Below, in pieces: positions 11,813 through 23,851 of a stretch of DNA of 64,000 nt (its first letter is position 1; the number at the start of each line of letters is the position of its first letter). Location of the stretch: contig WTXG01000012.1 of the NCBI GenBank assembly GCA_022496185.1, forward strand, positions 186,001 to 250,000, read 5' to 3'. The DNA is from Multifurca ochricompacta. Lineage: Eukaryota > Basidiomycota > Agaricomycetes > Russulales > Russulaceae. Position numbers and translations under genes: made by a program. The notes under the pieces are model-generated. The model saw only the letters and a list, made by a program, of their open reading frames with translations, ran no database searches and was not told the origin of the DNA.

Positions 11813-14800
11813 GATGAACGGGTCCGTTCATGACCCTCACGCAAACAAGCGCACCTCTATAAATGAACTCCTCAACCCCGTTGCATCCTCCTCTCCGATC
11901 GACCATAACCTCTCCCATCAGTCCTCCTCTTATTCTAATGGTCATTATCCTCAAAGTACTACCTATACACACCCATCCATGCCCCCGCCACCTCATCATA
12001 GACCCGCAAACGGCACTGCATACAAGCTTAATCCTGCTAGTTGGGACGGCGCTGATCACGACAGACAAAGGGTAGAATACATGCCTCCTCCGCGAGGGTA
12101 TACACAGGCTGTGCCACCACCTGGCGTATATCCAGAATATCATCCTCACGTACCCCGCGCTCACGAGGAAGGTTTTTCTGAGTCTTCCGTCTGGCCAAGT
12201 CCGTCCGGGCGCCTCGAAACCTTGTCCAGTTACGGTTCACCCACAATCACACCATCTTACTCTGATGAGCGAACGTGTAAGTGCTTCTTATGGCCGCATT
12301 GATCCCTATCGACCTATTTGCTCCAGCGATACCAAACGACCCCTCCACTACCAACTCTTCTTCATCGTATCCCTCCAGACCTGATTCTGCCACGTATCCC
12401 CGCGCAGACCCTTATTCACAACGGCCTCCGCAAAATACTGCGGTTTTAGGCATGTTGAGCGCCTATCTATCGCCTAGACTTTTATCTTACACCTTTTTTT
12501 TGTGACTTCTATCAGGCGCGTGGCCACATCATGGCCGCTCTTCTGCAGGTGTTCCTACAGCCCGGGGGCTCTCAGACCATCCACATGTACAACATCCACA
12601 CTTACCTCCGCCAGCTTATATGCCACATCCCGCATATTACTCGCCGATGCCACATCCGGGCATGGTATATTCGTATATGGCACCACATCCTTACCCTCCG
12701 CCCTCCTCGTCTCCACCAGAAGCTCCATCACGCAAACGCGCCGTGCCAGAGGAAACACAGAATTCTAGAAGCAAGCGGAAGCGGGCAAACGCGAAGGACA
12801 CGGTCGAATGTGAGTTGCGCGTCGCATTCAGTGGTTAGTATACGTGGCCTCAAATATGGAACCTCCCACCCCTTCTTTTTTACTTTCAATCATAGCGAAT
12901 GGATCGCGACGCGGTTACAACGCGAACAAGAGAAGTCAAGCTGCGCAAATTGCTGCACAAAACGGTATGCCGTATTTAAGTGATTGGGTCCATGCAATAC
13001 TGATTAGAAGTTGTGTCGTTGCTATTTTCATATATATATATAAAGCGCAACTCCAAGCTTACACACCCGGGTCGGGCCCGAACACAAATGATAACAGATC
13101 CTCGACTGCAGATCGTGAGCGCCTGATGCCATTCTGCTGTCGTCGCATCTGACCTACTCACCGCTTAGGCGCCTTGCGCGCGGGTACTGAAGGTTCAGCG
13201 GGGTCGGGAGGTGCCGATGCAACAGGGCCCTTACACCCGGAGCTTCAATTTGCGCGGTGCATGTCGAACCGGTACAAAACGGAAAGTTTCCCGCGGTGCG
13301 TATCATGCACGCGCCGCTGGGCCGGCGACACGTGTCGCTTCCAGGGCATTCGTTTCTTCCTCAAGGATGAAAAGCAGAACATCGTCGGCGTCAGTTTCGT
13401 TGAGAATCAGAAGGCCGACTCGCCGAGCATGAAGTTCCCGACAAGGTGGAACCGACCGCTTGATGCTGTGTTTATCAAGGAGATTAAGGTGTGGATTTTC
13501 CTTACTGTAGGGGATACCCGTGGGTGGCCTTAAGCGATCACTTGTAGCTTACAGTTGCACGTGCGCTTCTAACGACATTAAAAGAGGAGCAAGAGCACCT
13601 TCGCAAGCCTGAAATCATACGAAGGCCGCGCGATAGCGACGTGCGTGCAACTTGTGGTGTGCAACTTCCCTCATTTCTGTTTGCCGCTGGGATCTGATTG
13701 ATAGATGTTTCATCTGCCAGATACCTGTATGACATCCATATTTTCATCGTCGTGGATGTGTAGGCTGTGCGGCCGCGAGGCATGCGCGGAATGTTTCGCC
13801 AAGGTACGCGAGCTAACACAGTACCGACCCGGTGCCAGCGACAGCGAGATAGCCGCGCTCCAAGCGAAGCGCGAGTCGCACGCTCACACAAATCCGTTCT
13901 TTCTTTCCTGCACACGTCGGAATGAGCATCAATACTCTGATTTTTCACCCATGTCCCGGTTTGATAAGACTGAGCTGGAGGGTGTCATTATGAGCATGGA
14001 GAAGCTGCTCCAAGAGGGGACAGTAACTTCTGCTCCTGAGCCTGTTGCAGAGCCATCTGTCACCAACTCAGATGGAGTTGCAAAAGAGCCACCTCCCCAT
14101 ACAGAGATTCAAGCTACCTCACCAACAAAGGCATCACCGTCAACAGGAGGACCTGGTCCTCCATCTGTCGCCGTATGTACTGAGAAGGCTAGCTTCAAAA
14201 CTGGCCCACTCCTTTATTTCTGATTACTTGCCATTTCTGACATACTCGGATTGTAACAGGGTGCCTCTCCATTGGGTGTGGTGAAGGCGTCTGGAGGGTC
14301 CCCAGCTGATCCTGCGATGTCGTCGGCACGTCCACTGGATGCAACTCCTTTAAACGGGACCTCAGAAAAGGAGCACGCGATGGAGGACCCATCGGAAATC
14401 CCATCCCATCCAACGAAAACCTATAGTGCAAGCGAGCTGACAGATGTAGAATTTCGGCGGGTGTGGTCACAAGGTGCACCATTGATAGTGACAGGCCTGG
14501 CGGAGAAATTCGGTAATCGATGGCGACCAGAGCACTTCCGTGACAAGCACGGTTCGCAGACATGTTCAGTTGTAGAGTGTCAGACGGACGCGAGCAAGCG
14601 GATGACAGTTAGCGACTTTTTCGGTTATTTTGGCAAGTACGAAGGCCGGACAGAACACTGGAAGTTGAAAGATTGGCCGTCAAGCGCCGATTTCAAGGCA
14701 GCTTACCAGACCTATTCGAAGAGTTCCAAAAAGGGGTACCGATGCCCAACTACTGCCGGAGGGACGGGGTGCTGAACATTGCGTCGCACTTTCCGTCGAA

Positions 14801-15532
14801 TACGGTCATGCCAGATCTTGGTATGTGAGGGGGGAATGCGATAATGAGATTTCCTTTGCAGTATTGCTGATGAGGGTTGTTTTTTTTTTTTTCCCTTTCG
14901 GCAAAAGGGCCGAAAATGTATATCGCTCTGGCGACGACTGATGAAGAGGGTTCAAAGGGTTCGACACGACTTCACATGGACATGGCCGACGGGGTGAACA
15001 TTATGGTACACGCAGAGGCGCAAACCGATGGGTCGCCAGGAGTGGCCGCTTGGGACCTGTTCCGTGCAGGAGATGCCGATAGACTGCGGAGGTTCCTCAA
15101 ACGACGATTTGGGGTTAATGGACAGCATGACCCTATCTTATCACAACAGTACTATTTGGATGCTGCGCTTCGTAAGGAACTACATGAGACTACGGTATCA
15201 GAAGCCATCGTGTGTATCAACGCCCGGGGGATGCGGTGTTTATCCCAGCCGGCTGCGCACATCAGGTACGCATGTTGATGATGTTGAAGATGTATAGTAT
15301 GATTACTTATTTTTCTTATTTTTTTTTTCAGGTTGCGAATTTGGCAGATTCGATTAAAGTTGCGGTTGATTTTGTCAGTCCAAAGAACATCGCACGGTGC
15401 GAAAAGTTGACGGGGGAATTTCGTGAGCAAAATCAGAGCATGGTATGGAAGGAGGATAGTCTACAGCTTCGTACGATGATGTGGTTTGCTTGGTTGTCGT
15501 GTACTCGGCAGGAAGAGGAGATTGATGTTTAA
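11813..15532 (+). CDS. JmjC-domain protein, KDM3-type histone demethylase
   Basis: A multi-exon gene starting at MNGSVHDPHANK. The N-terminal third is Pro/His/Tyr-rich and disordered, ending in a Lys/Arg-rich segment near 12700-12810. A Cys-rich region follows: PRCVSCTRRWAGDTCRFQG, then (joined over an intron ending CTGCCAG) CDTCMTSIFSSSWMCRLC and GREACAECF. The JmjC domain runs from about 14480 to 15450 and contains IASHFPSNTVMPDLGPKM and the Fe(II) motif HMD in TRLHMDMADGVN. The distal His lies in GDAVFIPAGCAHQV. This order matches KDM3/JHDM2 enzymes, known to remove H3K9 methyl groups with 2-oxoglutarate; the substrate here is inferred. Two one-base losses (near 14703 and 15191) break the frame inside the conserved domain. 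A TTTCAG-rich repeat lies just downstream. Confidence 0.8.
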
Positions 15533-15965
15533 GTTTTAAAGTTTCAAAGTTGTTTTTGGTTTCAGTTCAGTAGTTCAGTAGTTTCAGTAGTTTCAGTAGT
15601 TTCAGTATTTTCAGTATTTTCTGAAATTTCAGTTTCAGTGGTGGCGTCGGTGGCGTTGTTTATTACATAATCAAATTTGTGACATCATTGGTGATGAGCG
15701 ATGAGCGATTGGCGGCGGCGACGGCGACGACGACGACGGTGACGACGGTAGTGACGACTGTGAATGAATGTGAATCTGTGTCCTGCCTTGCGTGTCCTGT
15801 CCTGCACACTTGCACACACCCCCCACGCCTCGTTGTCAGTCATTTGTTTGTAATTAATTTTCCAGTAGCCGGCCAGTTATAGTTCCATCCAACCAATACA
15901 ACACAACAACCAATCGTCTTCGTCTTCGTCTTCGTCTTCTGGTCTTCTGGTCACTACGTCGCCGC
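15533..15965. other. Intergenic region with repeats
   Basis: No gene. Contains the AGTTTCAGT repeat (15561-15639), then a GGCGACGAC-type stretch around 15712-15760, and CGTCTT repeats at about 15917-15945 shortly before the next gene. Confidence 0.5.
15561..15639 (+). repeat. Imperfect TTTCAGTAG tandem repeat
   Basis: About eight degenerate copies of a 7-9 bp unit (TTCAGTAG, TTTCAGTAG, TTTCAGTAT) immediately 3' of the JmjC gene stop codon at 15532. Each copy contains a TTTCAG or TTCAG that resembles a 3' splice acceptor. Confidence 0.85.
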
Positions 15966-18779
15966 ATGCCCAAGCCTACACTCTTACAATCCTTGCTAGG
16001 AAAACCTTCGCAAACCTACACTTTCCCACCTGACAAATATTATTATTCTGCAAGGAACGACTTTGCTCGCGCTGCTGTTGCTCCTTCTGCTGTTCCCGCT
16101 CCCACTCCTCCTTCTTCTGCCGTTACTGCTTCTTCTACTGCTGTTACTATTTCTGATGCCGCAGCCGCCACCGCAATTTTCGGCAATAATACCTCTTTCC
16201 CTGTTGAGATAAACTCTCAACTCACCACATTCACCGCCTCAGGTCATAAGAAGGGAAGTGGTATCACTCAAGTTTCATCGGGCTCGGACTACTACCCGTC
16301 TAATGAGGGCATCCCACTACCTTCTTCATCATCTCCCCAACTACAAATAACATTAAGACAACAACCCGACTTGGATTCTAGTGACTCGGACGACGACTCT
16401 GAAAACGACGTATTTCACACCCCTTTCTCTTCCCCCCCTACTTCCATGTTCATCGACTCACCTGTCTCTCTCCTTCCTTCCAACCCCTCCAACCCACACA
16501 CTCCACCAGGTGGCAAGCCACCTGCTTTCTCATCCCCCTCAGCATCCTCTTCTTCTTCCTCGTCATCATCGTCATCCCATTCAGCTGTCTCATACTCAAC
16601 TCCACCCACCTCCGACGAACTCCATGCCGCCCTTGCCGCGTTGGCAAAGCGGCCCGCTAGGCCGTCACGCTCAAAACGCGCCTCTCTTGTATCATCCAAG
16701 TCATACACCTACACCGATGAGGACTGGGCGAAGGAGGTTCGCTGGCTAGTCCAACCTTCTCTTTCTCTTAAAGATGCCTCAAAGCGCGGCGCAGGCTCGA
16801 ACATAGCCCAACCCGCACTTGTTCCTGCCTTCACCAAACAACCGAAACCCCGTCCCCGCCCGCGAACCGTGGTCAGCCGTCCTAACACCAATCACCGTAT
16901 GACGGCCCTCCTCGAAGAAGATGAGGATGCGACGGATGACTCTCGTGCTTCACCAACCCCCGCACACGCCTGGGCACCGTCACCGTCCTCTCCTGCACCC
17001 CTCTCGCGTAGCAACAGTATCACGAGCAACTCCCACGATATCCGTCCTGCCTCGCCAGCTTCACATACACGCGTCATCTCCCTCAGTTCTCACACTCTCG
17101 ACCTTCCCCAATTTCCGGCCACGGCCGCCGCTTCAACTCCGGCAACAGGTTACACGACGCTCACGCTACCTCGCGCTTCGTACCGTCCAGAGGACCCTTG
17201 GCGCACCCTTGGTAGTGGACACATTGATCTACCCCGTGACGGGCGTGCGCAGCTTAGCATAGTTTCCATAGAAGTAGTCCGCGGAGCCGCCTCATTGTCT
17301 CTTCTCCCTTCTGGCTTACGAAGGCGTAATTCGGCCCCGCGGTCACACAAGAAGCATGACCTTGCTGGCGCCCTTGCTCTTACGTCTCACAAACCGCCAC
17401 CGTCATTCGTTCCAAATTCAGGCGTCCTAGTCCAGGTTCACGCCGTCAGTCTGGAAGGGTTAGACAAGCGAATCGTTATAGACAGGATTTCTGCCAGTGA
17501 AGCAGGAGGAAAGGGCGCAGCTGGCTTTATCCCGGGGCGTGGGATCCTCGGTAGGGCGATAGAGTGTGGATTGGAAGTCTCGAGTGAGACATTGAAAAAA
17601 GGGGAGTGGGTAATTGGCTTGCTTGACGTGAAGAAGGTCCGTTACCACCGGAAGTTGTCCTTCGGATGTTGTATCATGTTGACCCGCGTCGTGTATTCTA
17701 TTCTCCATAGTGTGGCGCACTCTCTGAATTCGTCCTCCTTGACCGACATCGTGTCCATCGCGCCCCGCAGCCCAGCACACCGATGCCGATGCCAATACCG
17801 AATACGAAATCCACAACCCTGTCCACTACCATTCACTCTCGAACCTCCTCTCTGCCTTCGTTTTCCCTCGAGTCTCTAGCCCTTCTCCCGCTTTTAGGTG
17901 TCCCGCCTATCGCGCTGTCCGCACCTATGCAGCGTCCAAACCCTTGTTATCATCGGGAAGTGGTACCGCTCTCGTGCTTCGCGGCCAAGACGGTGCCGGG
18001 GGACTCGCAACCCTTATGCTACGCGCCATTGGCGTGAACGTGATCGTTCAAGTTGATCCTTCCGCCGTTGGTCTGGATGCCTCTGCCGCCTCTTCCCGAT
18101 TACACATGTTATTCTCCCATCTGACGACAAGGTCCTTGGGACCAACACTCCACGAAGGTTGAAAGAGGTGTGTGCCCGCATGCGCACGTGGGGCGTCGAA
18201 GGCATATGTGTTGGCCCACCGCTGGCTGTGATCCACGCTCTGGCCGTCGATGTCGACTTTGTGCTCGACACCGTTGGTGGGCGCGAAATATGGGACGCCA
18301 CACACAGTCTACTCGCATGTGGCACCGCATCGCGTGGTCCCGCACAGTTCACCACCATCGTCGGTGATGTCGATTCAGGGAAGGCCGTTCCAACCGTACA
18401 GGACCACTGGCGTGCAGGTGTGCGTGGCCTCAAGCGTGCCATGACCATCAGCCGCCGCAGTGGCATGAATGGTGGTAAGAGCAGCAAGTTTCCTAGCTCG
18501 CCGACTCCTAACACGACCACGACCACGACCGCTGTGAGGACCGTGAACTATACGTGGGTATCGTGCGTCGCAGACGTCGACTTTGAAGGAGGCGACGTGC
18601 GCGACGCGCTCGCGGCCCTACTGGCTATGCCTGCGTTGCAGCACCCGCCCCCAGATGCGCTGCTCGGGCTCGGGGGCGAGTACGGTGCAGGACGCGTGTT
18701 GCCGTTCGAACGCACACCAGAAGCGTTTGGCGATATAGCGCTCGAAGGGGGTGGCACCGCTATCATCCGCGTCATCTGA
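15966..18779 (+). CDS. MDR-family (alcohol dehydrogenase/quinone reductase-like) protein
   Basis: The first roughly 400 residues are Ser/Pro/Ala-rich and disordered, with acidic patches, starting MPKPTLLQSLLGKPSQTY. From about 17150 the protein looks like a GroES-like/Rossmann medium-chain dehydrogenase: GVLVQVHAVSLEGLDKR, FIPGRGILGRAIECG, KKGEWVIGLLD. After an intron (GTCCGT to CTCCATAG) comes CGALSEFVL, then the nucleotide-binding stretch TALVLRGQDGAGGLATLML. The middle contains VDFVLDTVGG, and the end is RVLPFERTPEAFGDI with a short tail. No zinc-binding cysteine set is obvious, so a zeta-crystallin-like quinone reductase or trans-acting enoyl reductase is possible. Two one-base losses (near 17906 and 18099) break the frame in the Rossmann half. 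The fused disordered extension is unusual; its function is unknown. Confidence 0.65.
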
Positions 18780-19238
18780 TCGCTGACCTTTCCCCCCCCC
18801 CTCCCTCTCCCCCTCCCACTCCCATTAAGACAATTTATTTAAAAAATCTTGCACATGGACAAATGTTTTTTTTTTTTTTGCATTCTTGTTTCTTTCTGTT
18901 ACATTGCCTTTTCGTTTGCTTCGTCTTATATCTTTGCGACCTTGTAGCTTTGCACGACCACGATTATTGTCATCTCCGCTTGTCAATCGTACAACGATAT
19001 CTTTATGTTTGTTTTTTACTTGCTCACGACATTCACGGGGTTTTTTTTCCCCTTTTCCCCTTTGGCCCTGCCGTTATTATGGGCACCATTTTGAACCGTT
19101 CGGACAATTCGTAGGTTTCGATAGACGCGTCTTTCGTGACTCTTTGATGTACGCATAACATGTGCAGTATTAGGCCGTGACGACTACAACTCGTACACGC
19201 AACACAAGCTAATTAAATTTTTCTCCTTTGAATCGTTT
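18780..19238. other. Convergent intergenic region
   Basis: Lies between the 3' ends of the MDR gene (+) and NUG1 (-). Contains C- and T-homopolymer runs (for example near 18793-18802 and 18867-18879). No gene seen. Confidence 0.5.
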
Positions 19239-21845
19239 TCAAAAGAATTTGCCAAAGTCGTACGCGTCGTCTTCTGCCGCCACAGCCTGCTTTCGTTTCT
19301 GAGCCTTTGTCGGCGCATTCGCAGCGGATTTGATCAGGCGAGATTTTCGAGCACTTGATACTGCAGGAGCAGGTGTGGACAATGACGAAGAGCCATTATT
19401 CACCTTTGTGTTGATGTCGTTATTTTTGGGCTTCGGCGCAATGACCGGCCGAAAGGGTGGATTTTTTGGTTTTCTATTCGGTACGATCGCGGGACGGAGA
19501 GGAAGGGAGTTAGTTGCCTTTGCTAAAGCTGGTGGTGGCGGCCGTGCACTGGGATTCTTTGACGACAACGGCCGGGCTTTGGTGGTTACAGGCTTAGCGA
19601 AGGTAACTTTTTTCGTCGGTCGCGCGGTTCCGCCGCCGGTAGCATCTTGCGCTTTCGTAAGGAGGAAGAGGGCGCAATGGACAGCGCTCCGTCTTGTTTC
19701 CCATCATCGGTCCTGTCGTCGTCGTCGTCGTCGTCACTGCTCTCGTCATCGTCTCCTCCTTCGCAAATAGAACCTTGCCGAGCCTCGAATTCTTCGCCCT
19801 CAGCTTTCCCGTCCGCGTCTTCGATTTCATCCTCATCTGTTTCGAATTCTGAAGCCCGATCATCACCGAAACCCGGCCCAGCCCCGTCGTCGGTACACTT
19901 TCGCTATTAGCATCATCCAAGCCGAACCATGGCATTTCGAACGCGAGCGCATGCTCGTCGACCTGCCCCGAGGATAGCCGTACTAGATCGCCGGACCGGC
20001 GCAACTCTTTGCGCGGCGCGAGTCTCTCTAGAAGCACTGAGTCCTCGGCATATATAGTCGCTAGCATTAAGTCCTCATCCGTAGTAATGCTCTCTGGCCT
20101 TGACGTTGGGGGTGGGATGGCGTAGCGCGGGAGCTTTCCAGTCGACCAGTCGCGCAATACAAGACGTGCGGCGCCAGCGAGGTCCGGATTCCCCCCCTAG
20201 AAGACTCTAATCAGTAAAATAAAAACAACCAGGCAGGGAGATGAGTGTAAGGGTGCTACCTTTTTAACGAGCGCGTGGGCACGGGCAACGCCTACGAGAA
20301 ACGCGTCTACATTGTCCTTGGTAAAGGCGGGAAGACCGTAGAAGACCATGAGATCTTCTGTCTCCGCGCGCGAGACGATGTATGACACCGCAGGCATAGG
20401 ATCCTTAATGCGGTCAATTCGACCCCTGTTGCGTAGAAGAACGTCCTGAGCGCGTGACTTTTCTCTATCTTCAAGCGAACCTTCATCAGAAGGTTGCCAG
20501 GCTAGCCCAGGCGTGTCGATGAACACAACGGCCTTGCCGCCGAGCTCCAGTGTCACTTCGAAAGTACGTGATGTCGTTGATGGGGTGTTGGTGGATGAGG
20601 ATGGTACGTATAAATCGAGTGAAGCTCTGCGTACGATCGAGTTAATGAATGCGCTCTTCCCTGACTGCAATGCCGGCGTTGAGTCAGCCCACTGAGGGAA
20701 GAGAACAAGTACGAGCGTACATTTGTGAGGCCCACGACTGCGACGTGCAGAGGATTGTCACCTGTCTTTTCCTGAGCCCAGTGCCCTAGTAGCTGAGAAA
20801 CTGCTTCTAAGCCCCATGCATCATCGTCCGACCCCCCTTTCCCTTCCCTTTACCCTTTGTTGAGTCCTGCGTGACTGTGGGCGGGAGTGAAGACGAGGCA
20901 ACACGGAAAAGTAATGTCGGGTGCTCTGTACGCAAACGCGCAGCCCACATTGCGGTCGGCTCACGGGGGCAAGTATCTACATGGCCTGTTATAAAAGACT
21001 GAGAGTATTGCAGAGAAAGAAAACGTGCCGATCTTGTTGAGCATGAGCAGCAGCTTTTGTCCTTCCTTCGACGCAATGCGTGTCTCCAATACTTTGCAGC
21101 GGTGCGCGAGCGGATCCCTCGCATCAAGGACTTCAATCACAACGTCTGCCTTGTCAAGAACAGCCGCGAGGTGTGACAAGTCGGAATTCAGGAGCAGTGG
21201 TGCATGCCGCTCCGTAGTCGAGGCAGAGCCAGGTGCACCGATCGAAAAGTTACCGTTCTTCGACTTGCCCGTACGACCGCCGAACGTCACAACACCTTCA
21301 ATACCGCGTTCCTTGTCTTCAACATCGTCGCTATTCTCACCACTGAGCCATCACCACCACCTTTCCTATCTTCCTTAAGAGCGGCTTTTTGTTGTGCTCG
21401 TAGAGTCTTTTTATCCTCCTTGCGTCGTGCTTTTGCCTCAGCGGCCTGCATCGCACAAACGTTTTTTAGCATACAAATATCTCTGAATCACTAGTCAAAC
21501 ACGCACCTGTCGTCGCTCCTCCGCAATCTCTGCCAAGATCTGGTCTTTATAAGGGAAATTATTCGGGATGCCCGGATCTTTTGGCTTCTCTGAGAGGGCA
21601 AGGCATTCACAGTCGGGATGCTAAAACAACAGTGAAGAGAGTAAGACGTACTCGATTTCCAGGTGATATCAATTTTTGCAGCTTTTTTTGCTTTCTTCTT
21701 GCCCTCTGCAGCTTTATGTTTAATCTTTGCACGGTGAGCAGTCGAGCTACGCCTGCTTGTCTCTAGAAAATAAAATGACAAGACAGTCACAGAAAATAAA
21801 TTGATCTAGTCACTTTGCAAACGTACTTTTGCGTATTCTGGGCAT
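19239..21845 (-). CDS. NUG1: NUG1/GNL3 nucleolar GTPase
   Basis: The first exon (21845-21827) encodes MPRIRK, and is joined to TSRRSSTAHRAKIKHKAAEG, the basic N-terminus of the GNL3/Nug1/Grn1 family. A coiled-coil-like basic region follows (AEAKARRKEDKKTLR). The GTPase domain is circularly permuted. VIEVLDARDPLAHRC and the G4 motif NKID come first, the latter completed across a GC-AG intron. Then come the G1 loop ending SGKSAFINS and the G3 motif DTPGLAW. The C-terminal part has an acidic stretch and a Lys/Pro-rich tail ending FGKFF. Known role: 60S subunit maturation in the nucleolus. Three frame shifts were noted: near 21341 (a C run), near 19895 and near 19660. In each the expected acidic or basic sequence resumes in another frame. 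The GTPase core is intact. Confidence 0.85.
20977..21028 (-). other. GC-AG intron in NUG1
   Basis: On the minus strand the donor is ATCG|GCACGT and the acceptor CATGTAG. Splicing completes the G4 motif as NKID, followed by TCPREP. A GT donor giving the same motif is absent. Confidence 0.7.
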
Positions 21846-22606
21846 CGTTTAGAACAACAATGAATTGTGTATGTGTATGTAATATAGTAAACCCATCCAT
21901 CACCCATCCCATCATCTTCGTTCGTCGTTCGTCAACGTCAAAAATTCCATTTCACATGTAAAATAAAGTTAAATACATATCGGCAGCTGGGAAACAACAA
22001 CCACCATTTCCCTGCTCACACTCGAGCAGTCAGCGGACATGCTGCAGCTGCATTTCATTCGGTACCCCTCTGTAGTCACCTTTGGTGATCCACTGGCCCA
22101 AGTAAGCATCGCGAACGGAAATTGACAACCCACAACCCACGCAGGTCAGTCAGTCCCTTACCTTATAATCCGCTCGTATCACTGGAATCGTTTGACCCAG
22201 CGTGGGATTGTATATTGTATATTAATACGTGCGCGCTTTCAGGTCCTTCCTGCTTTCAAATTTTCAAGCATTTCAAGAGATTGCACATTGAATGATGGCC
22301 CTCATCGACGAACGACTGTACGGCTTCAATCTACATGCATCTTGGGCTTGCAAAGACGACGAAACGTAGAAGGGAGGACTACAAGAAACGAGGCGAGCAT
22401 AGCAGAGAACTTGACAACTTGTCACTTTGCGAACTATTGTAGTATGGACTGAAAGGAAAGCAAACTTGGTGAAGACAGGGCGTTTGAACTTGGACACTGA
22501 TACTCTTTGCGTTTGCAACACTTCAACCTTGTCCCGCCACAACGTTCGTCCAGATACCAAGGATGCCAACGAAGCGCCACGTAGAAACTTAATGGGATAA
22601 AACAGA
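21846..22606. other. Intergenic region between NUG1 and the Tra2-like gene
   Basis: About 760 bp of moderately AT-rich sequence containing the NUG1 promoter and the Tra2-like 3' region. No gene or RNA element recognised. Confidence 0.5.
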
Positions 22607-23668
22607 TTACCAGCGAGTGGTCTCGGCAGGACCATCGAAGTCCCTCGCTGCACGAGCAGGGCTACTGCCTCGGGGAGGGCTTCTAGAATAACTCCTGCGC
22701 CTACGATAATCGGGCGAGTGACGACGAGGGGGGCTCCTGCGCCAGTCGCGCTCGCGATTATCACGACCATAGGGATCACGATCACGGTCCTTGTCGTGGC
22801 TAGAAAAACCTCGACCACGGTCACGATCACGACCTTCGCGGAATTCACGATGATCACGGCCATCGCGATGTTCACGACCATCACGACTGTAATAGGAATC
22901 GCGATGAGAAGAGCGACGATGTCCCATGTATTCACCCGGGGTCGGAGCATGTGGACGATCGGTTACGGAGTAGTCGACGCGAATACGACGACCGTTCAAG
23001 TCCTACGGTATTCCATGTGAGCTCAAATGTGGGAGAAATTCTATCAACTGAAAGCACGTACAACACCATTTAATTCCGCAATGCACTTTGTGGCTTCCTC
23101 GACAGTACTCATTCGGATGAATCCGAAACCACGAGATCGGTCAGACTGATATAGTTTCAAGTTAAATAGGGGACCGATCATTGGGCACAGGGTAAATCTT
23201 ACCCGTTGGTCATAGACAATTGTCACTTTTTCAACATGCCCGAACCTGCTGAACTCATCATCCAGGTCGCGCTCTGTCGTGCGAATACTCAAACCAAAGA
23301 CACCAAGCACATTGCTCGGGTTGGGGGCCTGCACCTCCTGGGTAAGTATATATATAAAAAATAAAACACCCTTTATTGAGTTAAACACGTACAATAGGCG
23401 CATGTGGTGGGCGCCTAGGGGGCGGAGAACGCCTCGAGTTTCGAAATTGTGGGCTACGATACCCAGGGCTGCGAGGAGGACTGCGGGACCGGGATCGACC
23501 ACGAGGAGGGTCGCGACTTTCGGCAACGGCAGCTGGAGCTGCGGCGGTCGCGGGAGGTGCATTATACGCATCTGAGTAGGGGTCGACCGGTGGAGCCGTT
23601 GGTTCACTGTACTGTAAGAAAGTGAACAAGGACGGGATAAATCTGTCAGTTGGCTTGGCTTACCATGG
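22607..23668 (-). CDS. Tra2-like RS/RRM RNA-binding protein
   Basis: Exons on the minus strand: 23668-23666 (ATG only), 23611-23393, 23337-23203, 23145-23062 and 23002-22607, giving 278 aa with every phase consistent. The N-terminus is Pro/Ala-rich, then RS-rich ([13 protein letters not shown]). A single RRM carries RNP2 [10 protein letters not shown] and RNP1 RGFGFIRM, followed by [19 protein letters not shown]. The C-terminus is a long Arg/Asp/Ser tail. Two RS domains flanking one RRM, with RPHxPTPG after it, is the layout of Transformer-2 proteins, known as sequence-specific splicing regulators. It diverges from RPL18. The start is the only ATG that splices in frame to YSEPTAPP. The opposite strand shows a spurious Thr/Ile-rich reading frame. 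Confidence 0.85.
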
Positions 23669-23851
23669 TGGTAGGTGGGAGGTGGGAGTTGAGTACAAAG
23701 ATATTCAACTTTGGCCCAAACTTGGATATGTGGAAAATCAAATTTTCAAACTCAGATCGGAAACGTACTTCTGTGTAACTACACAGTTCAGTAATCAACA
23801 TCATCAGCCTCACTTTAACATCAACGTCGACAACGGCCCCGACAGAACAAG
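23669..23851. promoter_or_regulatory. Divergent promoter, Tra2-like gene and RPL18
   Basis: Only 183 bp separates the two start codons, so both promoters and 5' leaders must lie here. No clear TATA box is seen in either direction. Confidence 0.7.

Noticed and set aside
22718..23020. + strand frame rich in Thr and Ile
   Set aside because: It is the antisense of the Arg/Asp/Ser-rich tail of the Tra2-like gene; no independent features.
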